Assembly (NCBI GenBank): GCA_016785225.1 | Contig: JAFBJZ010000781.1 | Coordinates: 3,968,001-4,032,000 of the forward strand | Length of the DNA stretch: 64,000 nt | Reading direction: 5' to 3' | Origin: Psettodes erumei | Lineage: Eukaryota > Chordata > Actinopteri > Pleuronectiformes > Psettodidae | Shown here: positions 1 through 12,100 of the stretch, piece by piece | Layout of the letters: each line of letters begins with the position of its first letter | Position numbering within the stretch: position 1 is the first letter of the stretch | The notes under the pieces: model-generated | What the model was told of the DNA's origin: nothing | Databases searched by the model: none | Seen by the model: the letters and a program-made list of their open reading frames with translations, nothing else | Translations under genes and position numbers: made by a program

Positions 1-134
1 GACGTAAGTGAGCTGCCTGTAATCGAGGAAGGCCTCCAGGATGTCTAACATCTTCACCATCTGGGTGAAGATGAGGACGCGACGGCTCTCTGATCTGAGC
101 TTCTGCAGCAGAATGGCAAGAGCTTCCAGTTTGC
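1..134 (-). other. ep400: ep400 coding exon 29 (partial): start of ATPase RecA lobe 2
   Basis: The acceptor is at 135-136 and the exon runs off the left edge. It encodes GKLEALAILLQKLRSESRRV followed by LIFTQMVKMLDILEAFLDY, the helicase-C opening that follows DSG from the previous exon. The phase at position 1 is zero. Confidence 0.93.
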
Positions 135-3100
135 CTTTGGAAAAGAAAGTCATCAAAAGTTATTATTATTGGCCTGGTCAGACGTCTCAGTTTGTGGTGT
201 TTCAGCAAGGTTTACCTCAACTGTAGAGGTGTACTTTACTTGCACAGTAATAACAATGTCTCCTTCAATAAGGGTCGGAGAGCCATTTTGCAAATGAACA
301 GGCTATTCATTCATATTTATTTATTAAGTGCCGTGCTTACCTGAGTCCATCTGCATCAGCTGCAGGTCAGGAACATGGAAGAGACGCCGCGATGCCAAGC
401 GATGGATGTCGGCACTGTGAGGGGCGGCGGCCTCTTGGAGCCAGACAGTGACGAGACTTCTGCTCAAGGCTGTAGGGAACCGGGGGATTGGCTGCGTACA
501 GGTGAGGAGGTGGTGCGACAGCTGGAGGCACCACACATACCAGCCTGAAAGACAAAGATGATGGGTAAATATATGTACATCAGACCAGTCATTAACTGGA
601 TTAAGACAATAACATTTTTCTTAACAAAATGGGAGCAGAGAGTGTTTTTTTCCCCAATTAAGTTAAAAAAAAAAAAAAAACATTTGTTGAGCAAACCAAT
701 CGCTTCTGACAGTGCGGACAGTCGGTGACACATGACCACACTGCATGGATTTTTCAGGTTTCATGATGTTTTGAAGAACAGAGGGGACTTTACCTCTTGA
801 TGAGGCTGTTGGCGGCCTCCAGGCGGTCTTCCACAGAGAGCAGAGTGGACCCCAGTGCCGAGGTGGTGGCCATGCAGGTTCTCTGAGCCCTGAGGCAGCT
901 CTCTCTGCCCACCCACCTCCAGCCTCCGGCGGTCAGGGCAGAGTGACCGGGCTCCGAGCTCACAGTGCATGCCTGCAGCAGGTCCGACCCGTACAGCACT
1001 CCGCGGCTGCAGCGTCGCTCGTTTGCTTCAAAAAGGCGTCTCAAACGCTCCTTCAGCTGCTGAGTCTTTTCTTCTGAAGACTCCTGAACATGGCAGTGAG
1101 AGATGGTACACACAACGATGAATTGTTTATTTTAATTTTCAAAAAAAAATGCTGAAAAAATGCTTTGACTTCAAATGAAGTGAAACAGGGCATTATAGAC
1201 ATGACTTTGCTTGTAAGTAATGTACTTACATGAGAACCAGCATGAGCTGTGGTAGTGAGTTTCTGTGGAGCTGATGTGGCGTTTGTAGTCATACCCAGTG
1301 CTTTAAAAAAGAAAAAAGCTGTATTATTGCAAATGCCAGTGTTAAATCTACTGTACGTGAAAAGAGGTTTGACAAACGTCGGCACGTTTCCTGCCCCATG
1401 AAAATGTATTAACTTTCAGCATTTGGACTGAATGACTGATACAGGAAGTCAGAGGTAATAAGACAATATTACCTTGCTGGGCTGTTGTCAGGGCAGGATG
1501 AGGTGTTGTGCCAGGTGTCGATGAGGCATTGGAGGCAGGAACAGCTTGTTGCATTGTTTGCATGACCATGGAGCCTTGGGGCCTGATGATCTGCTGCCCT
1601 GGTGCTGATACGATCTGCAGGATGTTTCCTAAATCCACGAGGCATCGAGCAACCGATATAAGATGGGACCTCTCAAAATCTAATACTCGTAAGGATAGTA
1701 TTTAAGACCCAAAAGACCATTAAAATGAAAAAAAAAATGCAAATGTAAAAATCTGATCTGATGCCTTGAAAGCTTACTGACCAGCAGAATAAGTGTCCAT
1801 AATTTCATATAAATATCCAACAATAACTAGCACCTGATATCACAAAGAAGGAGAAAAACATGGCAACGACTTAAAGACAGAGGAAAGAATGACGAGATTT
1901 ATGTTGAGAAAAAAGTGTGACAATGGGATGTACATTACCGAGTGTACCTTGGAGCTGCAAGGGCTGTCCGGTGGTGAGCTGGCGGAGCTGGCTGGGCGAC
2001 AGAGTGAACTTGTTGCCCTGAAACTGCAGAGTGACAGGGGTCTCCGGCTGGGAGATACGATTCTGACTGCCTGCTATGTTGGCCAGCTGTGCAATCTTCA
2101 CCACATCTCCACCTTTGCAGGGAGAGGAAGGACAGACACTTCATCACAGCCGGCATTCCTAATGACTCGCATGTTAGCAGAACAAAACGGTACATTCTGC
2201 ATCAGTTAGTCAGAGGGTGAAAAAAAGACATGCAGAACCAGGGTGGATTAATCAGTGGAACGAGCACAGCCGCCCTCCACAACAGAACAATAGCAGCTCC
2301 TACTTTTACAAACCCTGAAGGGGAAAGAAAACGGATGTGAGGAAAGTCCTCAGGTGAGACAGAGAGCCTGAAACATACACAGACACAAAGCACTGCACTC
2401 CACTGCCTTTTCAAACCAACACACTGGAATATATGACTGGACTGACGTAAAAAAGAAGATATTCTGTCATTTAAAAGTCTTAAATCTTTTTTAAAAGCAT
2501 CCATTGTCATTTTGCACTGTCATTTGATGTATTTTTTTGAAAATTAACTACAAAATCGCTTGGAGATGAAGCTTGGATTTCTCAGGCAAATCTCGGGTTT
2601 AACAGGAACGTACGTTAGAAATACATTAACAGAGCTGCCGGACTTGTAATCAAACACAGGTGGGATGTCCAACAATCTCGAGCGTAAACAACCCCAGTAT
2701 GAACTTCTCACTACCATTCCAGGTTTAGGAGACAAGAACTGTTTTTAGCTATCAAAAAGTAAAAACAGGCAATATTATAAGTAATCTGAAAATGATGGAT
2801 GGCACACATAATAATGTTTGTTGCAGATATCAATTGTGGTGTGAAGTAAAACCAACATACAAATATGTATAATAATCTCAATTTATAAAATTGACACAGG
2901 CCAGCATCTATCACAGATGATGATGATTTGATGATTTAGGTAAACTAATTAGTATATGTGACAACACGTTGTCTTAAATCAACAGTTCACATATACTTTG
3001 GATTTCGGTTGTTTAACAACAATTATTTTAAATCCCTTCAGAGGTGGTTTCTATTAATTCAGTTACATTAGAAACAGGAGTTAACATTAACTGAATGAAG

Positions 3101-6100
3101 TTATTTACAAGTACAAATTTTGGTACTTGTTATAACTAGCGGGTGCAAGGTATCAATGTGCAAGAATCAAGTCAGGATTATGTAACACTCATTTATGTGT
3201 ACACAATGTGAGAAAATTTACCTGACACCCGCTGGGCTGAAATTAAAATAAATTAAAAGATGTTTAATTCAAGATTCAAGTGTTTCTGCAATCACGCTCA
3301 AAACCACAGAGTCAAACTTTCTGGCATAACAGGATCATTTTTCAAATGAATGATCTCGCTCTGTATAAAAGTACTGTGTGTTGTTACTGAAAAGGTTTCT
3401 CTGTTCACGTTTGAGGCAGACAGGGTTGACATTTCGTGGGACCACTTCCACATGCTTTGCAGTGATGCTCAACATCAAGAGTGAAATCATAACAGTAGCA
3501 AAGGGGAAAAAAATATGAAACAACCAAAGCTTTGGGATTTCTTCCTGCAGCTGGGCTGATGCAGAAGACAAAAGAATATTAGTAAACTGGGGGGAAATGA
3601 TTAAAAGAAGGGAGGGGGGCATAATAATTAATTTAAATAGTGTAGTGATGTGTAGTGCAGCTTAAGTGGGTCGTTCATAGTGTACATGCAGGTTTTGAGG
3701 AAGAAACTGGGGAATGCTGAGGCTGTGGAGATGCTGCTGATATGGCTACAGATACAATTTGTGTGTCTTTTTTTTTTTTTTTTTTTAAACTGCGAGTTGT
3801 ATAGCTACTGACACGTGGCTTCTCTGCCAAGACCAAAATTGCTGCACCACAGTGCTGCTGCCATTACACGTTTGAGTCTATGTACAAAACGGTTTCTCTG
3901 GAGAAGGAGAGACTGAACACATATCAGCAGTGCCCCATGTGGAGGCCTCAGTGTTGAGCAGCCCATACTGCTGTGCCAGAGGTGGAAGGGGAATGCTGAG
4001 AGGGAGGGGAGGCCACTTACTAGGCAACCGTGCCTGGGCCTGAGATGTAAGAACCAACCTCTGGGACAGTAAACTGGGCTGGATGGCATGGCTGGGGGCC
4101 AGAGCTGGCCTGGGGACCTGCGCTAATCCAGGCTGGCCGACGGGAGCTACGGATCCCACAACTGTGCCAGCTAAGGTCTGGCCCAAAGCCACAGAGGGGG
4201 CCCCCAGCACATGCTGCCCGGTGCCACTGTTCCCAGAGGAGGCTACATTGGAGGCGGCAGTGTTGCTGCTGCTGCTGACAGGAGGGGCAGTCTGGGCTCT
4301 CTGAGTAGCCGTTCCAACCGCTGTGAAGTACAAGGCAATGGGGTACGGGACTACATGTTAGGGGTAACCCAATACTTAGTCAAATCAGAAGCACGATCAA
4401 ACACTTTCCTGTGAATATTCAGTGGTGGGCCAACACAGCAAGCAGAGTCTGGGCTCAGTAATCGCTGCCAACAATTTGACTGACGAAAAAAAGTATTGAC
4501 ATGTCAACGCACAAAAGGTGGTGCATCAGTTACTGTGCATCTCTAGTTCCATCTGTGTGGGTGTTTTCAATGGTGCCAAAAGTACCTTTTGCCAGCAGTT
4601 CTTCAACTGCTAAGTTTACTATGACTGTTGCTTCTTACATTACGTATATCCTCCTTTATGCGATATTACGACTTGTATAACTTTTCCATCATTTTATTCG
4701 TCAATAAGATCAGAGCTAACAGTCCCTAAATGAGACGGCGAAGCAAAGATTTGCATTTGCGAAAGCCTTTGCCCTAACAGCTGTGCTGCTATGAGGGGAA
4801 AGTCATGTGCCCAGTCCACCACTGCTACACAGAAGTAAAAACAAACATGCAAACACCTTTCTGACCTGTGAAACTTGTCAGTAAAGGTGGATGAAAACCT
4901 GCCCGCAACGATGTTGGAGGACCTTTACATTTGCGGTACTCTGTATAAATGCGTACATACTGTACATGTTTCTAAAATGTGTTGCAAATAATGACAATAA
5001 CATATGAGTGAATGGCCACAGCGTGAATGATTTTTTTTTTTTGTTTGGACCACGACACAGTTTACCAGGTTTCTTTATGTCCATAACAGAGCTACGGTCA
5101 TGCAGCATTACACTGTATAATGCACACACCACAAGCTCGACACTAGTATACAGTAAGCATGTGAGGCATCAACAAAAACTATGGAGTGGTTAGATTCGTT
5201 TTCTCAAGTTTGATGTGAGATGACATCATGTGGAATCCTTAAGCCACTGCCCCTGAAATGGTCTTACCATGAGAGGTGGCTGTCGTAGCTGCAGTAGTAA
5301 TAGGGGACTTGCCCCTGCTCTGGGCTGACTGGCTGGCGGTGGAGGCAGGGGCGCTCGTAGTTGCGGGGGAGCTCGGAGGACGTGGGCCTGTTGTACTCGT
5401 GATGGCAGCAAGGCGGCCTTCTGGCTTTGTCCCATACTGCACCGGCTGAAACAATCTAATCAGGAAAAAAAAAAATGATTCCGCCATGTTATAACAATGT
5501 AAGAATATCTGTATTAGGTTCACATTTGAAAGCAGTTTGTAAACGCCCGAGGATCTCCACGTCAACCGTGTCATGATATGCGTATATATGGAGAGTTTAT
5601 TGCTCACCTCATTGGTTTTATCGGGCACTGTTTGGGTCGCGGTGGTGGATCTGGACTGGTGTAGATCTCCTCGATGAGCTGCTGAGTGACCTTCAGTTTG
5701 GGTACCACCTCCTCAGTCTGGTACCGAGTCAGCGTGTTCTCATTATTGATCAGATCAAATAGGGACATGTTTGCGATCTAGGAGGATAAGATGAAAGACA
5801 GCGGCAGCAGAAATGGGTCAATGGCAACTGATTATGAATACATTTTCTTCTTTTGTTCAGATTTTAGTACTAATCACATTTTAATAAAACAAAATATTAT
5901 AGGTTGAATAAAGAAATAACCTTTGAGTTTTGACAGTTTAACAGGGTTAGCAAATACATCAGCAGTGCAAGCGTGTACCTTGGCTGAGTTGCTCTGCAGA
6001 GCTCCCAGCACCAGTGATGGGACATTGTACTGCAGAGAGGAGCAGAAGTAGGAGCCGCTGGTCTCTCTGGGTGAAACCAGCTCAGGGTGGTTACACACTC

Positions 6101-9100
6101 GCTGTAACTGCATCAACACCTGAAGCACGCTGACAAAGTGGCCCGTCTTCAGTGCTTCCTGAGCTCTAGAGGAGGACGCCCAGACGGAAGCCGTGGTTAT
6201 GAAAAACAGTTCACAAGAAAAGAAAGAAGCGACAGATACCCCTAAGTTTGTAACTCTTGATTAAACGGCACCTGTCGTCGTCTTCTCCGAATACAATACA
6301 TAACTAAAGGTCTTTCTACTTTTAGTATGTGTTCCAAGTCTCGCCCCTATGGGAGGACTGACTCATCTATGGAGCCTATCAAATATTACTCAGTTCCAGT
6401 AAGTGAGAGCAGCCCTACTTTGATAACACAATGTAATTACGTTGATGTGGAGCAAACATCTCACCCTGGCTGTGTGAGGATATCCTCATAAAGGCTCTTC
6501 TGTCTGCTGGAGAGACGGCACTTGAGGATGTGCTCGTACTTCTTGGGCAGCTGTTTCTCCACGTCCCTTTTGGAGCGCCTCAGGATGAAAGGCTGGATCA
6601 TCTGCAGTGACGAGTAGGATGATGAGTAGGATGGCAGGAGAGGTAAATTATCCTGAACTACAATGTGTGTTTCCTGTTTAGGGTGAACAGGCAGAGGAAC
6701 TCATAGGTGCTATACCCACCCTATGCAGGCGGATGACCAGCTTGTGGCAGTAGTCCTGGTTCTGGTCTGTGCCTGCCTTAACAGGGAAGTCAGAGTAGGG
6801 CCTGGTGATTCCTGGCAAAAGGAAGTGGATCATGGTCCACAGCTCCTTTAGAGTGTTCTGTAGAGGAGTGTTGATGAGGAGAATCCTCTGCTCACTGGAA
6901 GATACACAGAAATATCAGTTACTGCATCAGTTCAGTCTTTAACAGTTTAATTATCAGCGAGAGACAAAGACAAAATTCCCTGACACGAAAATGAACTCTG
7001 AAGTTTTCACATATGCACATGCACATGATATGATATTAATCAGTTTGCTCACCTTCTGAGAGCAAAGACTGTTTCCCAGTGTTTCTCAGTCATGTTTTTT
7101 ATGAGCTGCACCTCATCCAAGACCAGGTGCCTCCACCTTCTCCGAAGAAAATGGCTCTGGTCTTTCATCAGCAGCTTGTAGGATGTTACACATACATGGA
7201 AGCTGTTGGCCTCCCCCCACCACTGCAGATCAGTGATCAGATGATATGTTTACTTAAAATATAAATATATATATAGATCATGCCATCAATATATGCATTT
7301 TAAAATAGAGCAAAAAACAACAACATACCATTCTCTTAGATCTGCGCTCCCTTCGGTTGCCAAGGTACAGAAGGATCTTAAGGCCAGGACACCAGCGCTT
7401 GAACTCCACCTCCCAACTTAGCAACTTGCATGTCCTTACTACAATAAGGTGGGGTCCCCAGATGCCTGTGGACACAAATATTCAGTGTTAAAAAAACAAC
7501 ATTTTTTTAAAAATTGGAAAACATTTCACATTTTTTGAAGACAGATTTGATGAGAGGCATACCCTCTTGGCCCGCTAAGTGGGCCATGTAGGCCACTGTC
7601 TGAACGGTCTTGCCAAGCCCCGTCTCATCAGCCAGGATGCCATTGAGGTGTTTCTTGTGAAGGTTTGCCAGCCAGTCCACACCAATTTGCTGATACTCTC
7701 GCAGCGAGCCGTGGAGTAGAAAAGGAGCTGAGCTGCGGGTCTGGGAAAAGAAAAAGAGGCAAGTTTTAAAAAATGGCAATCTTCTTTTATATGTCTGTGG
7801 CTGTTGTGTACAGTTGTGTATATGGGTCTTACTGAGGAAGTGGTCCTGAAGCTGCCCTTGGGCAGGATGAGCTCTGTGGCAGCAGCCACTTCGGCTATGT
7901 CCCTGGCAGGCTTCCCATCAGCGTCACAGGAAGTGGCTTTGTCAGCGCCACGGTACTGGTCCACGCTGAGCAGGGAGTCGATCAACACTGCTTCATGTTG
8001 ACTCACCGCAGGACTCACCATTTCTGAAAAATATAACATATCAACTGTTTTGAGTGACATCATTCTCATCCAGTATGTTAATGAGGATGAATGTGACCAT
8101 TTCAGCTCCAAAGGCACCTTCAGTCTCTTCCACGTCATCCTCATCAGTATGAGGACTAGGCTGAGGCCACTCAAAGCCGTCGGCGTAGGCACCAGCATAT
8201 TGCTTCTTCAAAGACTCCAGAGGCATCTCAGCTAAGAGCCAAATACAAAAGGGTGAGCAAAGCAGATGTAAAGACAAATCATTTAACTGAGCTGCAAAAA
8301 GGATGTTATCACTTTTATGAATATATTGCCCAAGTATTCTTTCCCAATGGAAGTTCCAAATGTGTGCTTAGCACATTAATCAATAATATCCTCAAACACA
8401 TTTAAGAGTGCCTCATTAAATGCTGTGTAGCACAGTATAATGTCAGGTTATGAAAAAAGAAAACAAAAGCTTAGTTTACTGATAATCGGGACATACTGTA
8501 TGTTGGGCACAAGGGGAGATCATACAGTAGAAATGTGGTTTGGGAACAAACCCATTTCTCCTCTGTAATTCTACCATTTCACATATGCACAGAAAGAAGA
8601 AAAGTAAGTAAGTACCATCTTTGGCGAGGTCAACCAACTCTGTTTTATGGTCTGTTTCCCCCTCCATGGCCTCCTGCTCCTCTATGGTGCTCTCTTCATC
8701 TGGGACTGACAGAAAAAACAAATATTACATTAAAATTAAACATTCAAGTTCATAATGTGTTTCTTTGCCGTATGGGCTTCATACGGCAAACAAAACACAC
8801 GCCCAATAGCGTGACACACACCGTCTTCATTGACCAAGGAGGAATCTGATTTTCTTTTTTTCGCTGAAGTGGCAGCCTCCTATCAAAAGAAGAGAGAAAA
8901 AAAAAGATAAGATGTGTGTTTGCATTGTCAGTCATTAATGTAGCGGTGCAGCACTTACCTCTTTATCAGTGTTCTCTTCTGTTGACTGACAAGGTGCTGC
9001 AAGACAAGAAACTGAAGTTCAATATAAAAAAAGAAAAATATTGTTTGTAAATTTAACACCAGGTTCAGTTGATGTGAACTGAACTTGAACTTTGAAGGGA

Positions 9101-12100
9101 AATCAAGTGAAAAGTCATGATATGCAGGAATATGTTCTTTGATTTTTGCGCAGTGGGACGTACCTTTGCCTGAGGCTTTTTGTAAGCTGAGCGCTTTGAG
9201 CCTCTTCTCATAAATTTCAAACTGGAGTTTAATTTCCACAACCTAACAGAAATAAATACCTCAATCACACTGGTAAAACCACTTATTATTCACAAATCAT
9301 GCCAAGATTTCATAACCAGGAAAAACAAATAAACAAACATGCCTGCTCAATGTTGGACCAGAAAAATTCCACCTCTCGGGCCATTGTGCTGGCAATGTGA
9401 CGAAGCTGGATTTCCCTTTCTCTCTTTGACCTCTCTTCACTTTTCTTCTGCTCTTGATGGTAACGGGCACATGTGCGAACAAGCTGTAGCAGAGACACGT
9501 GAGACAGGTTGGCTTTGAACGAGACATCAGTTGGGACTTGTCTTGTTGTTGTGCTGATGTGCAATTTGACATTTCTCTCTGTATTATTCCATCGCACGAT
9601 ACCTTCTTCGCAGCGGCTTCTTTCCATCTTCTCTCCTGGGCAAAGTCAGCTGCCATCCACTGCATCTCCTCCAGGAGGTAGTCCCAGTGGGACTTTGGAC
9701 GCGAGGCTTCCACAAGCTTGGGGAGTCTACTGGCTGACCACTGACCCTCCTTCCTTAGTTCAGAGATGCGCTGATGCACTTGACTCTCCTGCGAAATAGA
9801 AACAGAAATCAAGAATATTCATCCTCGTTTCAGTTGATACAATTAGGTGGTTTAACCCCAAAATTAAAAGCTTACTCAGTGCACATACTCAAATAGAAGG
9901 CACTGGACAAAAGCAAAACATATAAAGTATAAAAACAAAAAAACATCACTGGGCATTGTCAGTTACCTTATGACAACTGTTGCTTTTTGGAAGTAAGTAT
10001 GAGCAAGTTAAAGTACACCTCTTTGGCAAACTAAGGAGATTTACACATAGTTACCAATGGCAATGAATCTATTCAAACTAAAAGTTTTCATTCATTTGTG
10101 CTTGGAAGACTCACCAGTTTGGCTTGCTCAACTTGCTTGTCCTGAGAACTCTCCTGTGAGGACTGCAAGGTCGCACTTTGAGTGAAGCCACCAACTTTGA
10201 CAGTGGATATGCCATTGGTCCCAGTCAGTTTGGACTGGGTGCTTGGGTTGACGTTGGAGCCAAGAGGACGGAGAGGACTTGCAGTATGGGGGGCTGGGAC
10301 AGAGTTGGGAGTAGAGAGGGGAGCAGGAGACATGGATGTCATGGATACTGAGTTGGTCATAATCCTCTGAACTGGCTGGTTTGTCTCCGCACCTTGACGA
10401 GCCAGTGCCACAGTCTACAGAGGGAGAGAAGTAAGTTGAAATATCATCACTTACTCCTGAATATACAGTACATAAAAAACATATTTATGTGGGTTCACAT
10501 AGACTGACCGCTTGTCCTGACTGTAGCATGGCCTGGGATTGCTGCTGCTGAGGCTGCAACTGAAGATGAAGACCTGGCTGCATCTGCTGCTGCAGTTGGG
10601 CCTGGAGCTGTGTGTGGGGGTTTACTGCAGCCAGGACAGGCCCACCAGCCTGCACCTTCACTTGTGCCTGAAGCTGACCACCGGGCTGACCTGGATTCTC
10701 CACTAACTGAGCCTGCTGAGAGAGTGCCATGGGCAGGCCTGCCATAGGAAGGGCACCTTGGGGTAACCTGCCAGGGAGCTGGGGAGGGGGGGTATGCAGG
10801 CTGGCTGCATTCTGCACCGGCGGTCCTTTGGATGGGTCGTATTGCTGCTGGTTCTGCTTCTGTCCTGCAATCTGGACCACTTGAGGAGTAGGCGGCATCC
10901 CGCCTGCACACATAGTAACCAAATTATAGGACACAGAAAGGGAAGGTATAGAAAGCAACAAAAAGAAAGACGCTAAAATCAATTTGTCGAGCTTGTCAAG
11001 TCATTTGTTTCGTAAATGTCTTGTGTGTTCTTGCTAGAATTAAAAAGTTTGAAATGTCATTTAGTATCTGGTAGCTTTCCCTTATTACATATTTGAGAGA
11101 CCCCTTTTTAACAAGTTACATCTTTTGAAGGCGTTGAAATTGTACTTTTAAATTTGAAATGGCTGTTTGAGCTTCAGCTATTAGAGCTCCTCAGAACCTC
11201 GCCTTAATGAACTAGATGTACTGTATGAATCAACAGTAGTATACTATTATCTGATGATCAGAGCGGAAACTAATGAAACTCATACAGCAAAATGATTACA
11301 GAAGAAATGAAATCAATGTGAGAATCTACATGTCTCTCAAATTAAATACTACTTTGATTAATGCAAAATCAAAACATTGCATTTCAAATGTTGAGAGAAT
11401 GTGGTTAAAAACATCAGAAATTATACATGCAATACAAAAGGTTTTTAGAGAGGAAAAGTAGAAATGTTAAAGGAAAATGAAAAAAAGAAGTTCTGAAAGT
11501 AAAGAGACAGGGAGAAGGGGAAATAAAAATACAGAGCGGACACTCACAAACACACCATATGTTTGGCATGCATGAAGCAATGTCATTCTAGCGGTAACCA
11601 AGGCATCTGGATGCCTCACAGCAACAAAGCACAGAGATGAGCAGAAAGGCACACATGGGGTCTTGCAGACAGCAAGCGTGAGCTGAGCTGTGCACACTAA
11701 AGCAGCGCCTGCCTTACCTCCCTGCACGTCTCACCACCTTGCCTAGACGCCATCAACACCTGGCCCTGACACACCCACACCACCACAATCGCAAAAACCT
11801 GCGCCGAACACAACTCCTCCACATGATTCCCCTCCTACTTAGACTGAGGGAAAGAAGCCAAGTCAGAACAAAATGCCATGAAAAGACATGGAAGAAAGTC
11901 AACTAAATGTGAACATGAGATAAATATAGACAGTCTTGAAGATGTAACGTATGAATTTAAGACTGATGATTTTGAATCCCTGTCGATGATACAAGCATGG
12001 ACAATCGAACAGGGAAAGACTTGTGAAGGAATGATGATGGGAAACCAAAAGGAAGTATGACACGTGGATTCATAAAATGGGAAAACAAGCAAAACCCATT

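Larger units (their letters stand above)
341..5777 (-). other. ep400: ep400 coding exons 21-28: EP400-type insert between the ATPase lobes
   Basis: Exons in coding order are 5777-5608, 5455-5268, 4320-4021, 2112-1939, 1628-1473, 1300-1230, 1083-794 and 544-341. The long spacer between the RecA lobes is the hallmark of SWR1/INO80-class remodellers. Anchors are IKPMRLFQPVQYGTKPEGR, RLPSGDVVKIAQLANIAGSQ, PETPVTLQFQGNKFTLSPSQ and ANERRCSR. The exon at 544-341 starts in the frame giving VCVVPPAVAPPPHLYAANPP and ends in the next frame giving FHVPDLQLMQMDSG, so as written the reading frame breaks between 469 and 434 and reaches a stop near 369. The intron 2113-4020 is about 1.9 kb and AT-rich, with a 19-T run at 3768-3786. 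Confidence 0.9.

Noticed and set aside
3878..4333. 151-codon minus-strand frame taken as an intronless small protein
   Set aside because: It is ep400 exon 4021-4320 plus intron read-through; phase joins it to the exons at 5268-5455 and 1939-2112.
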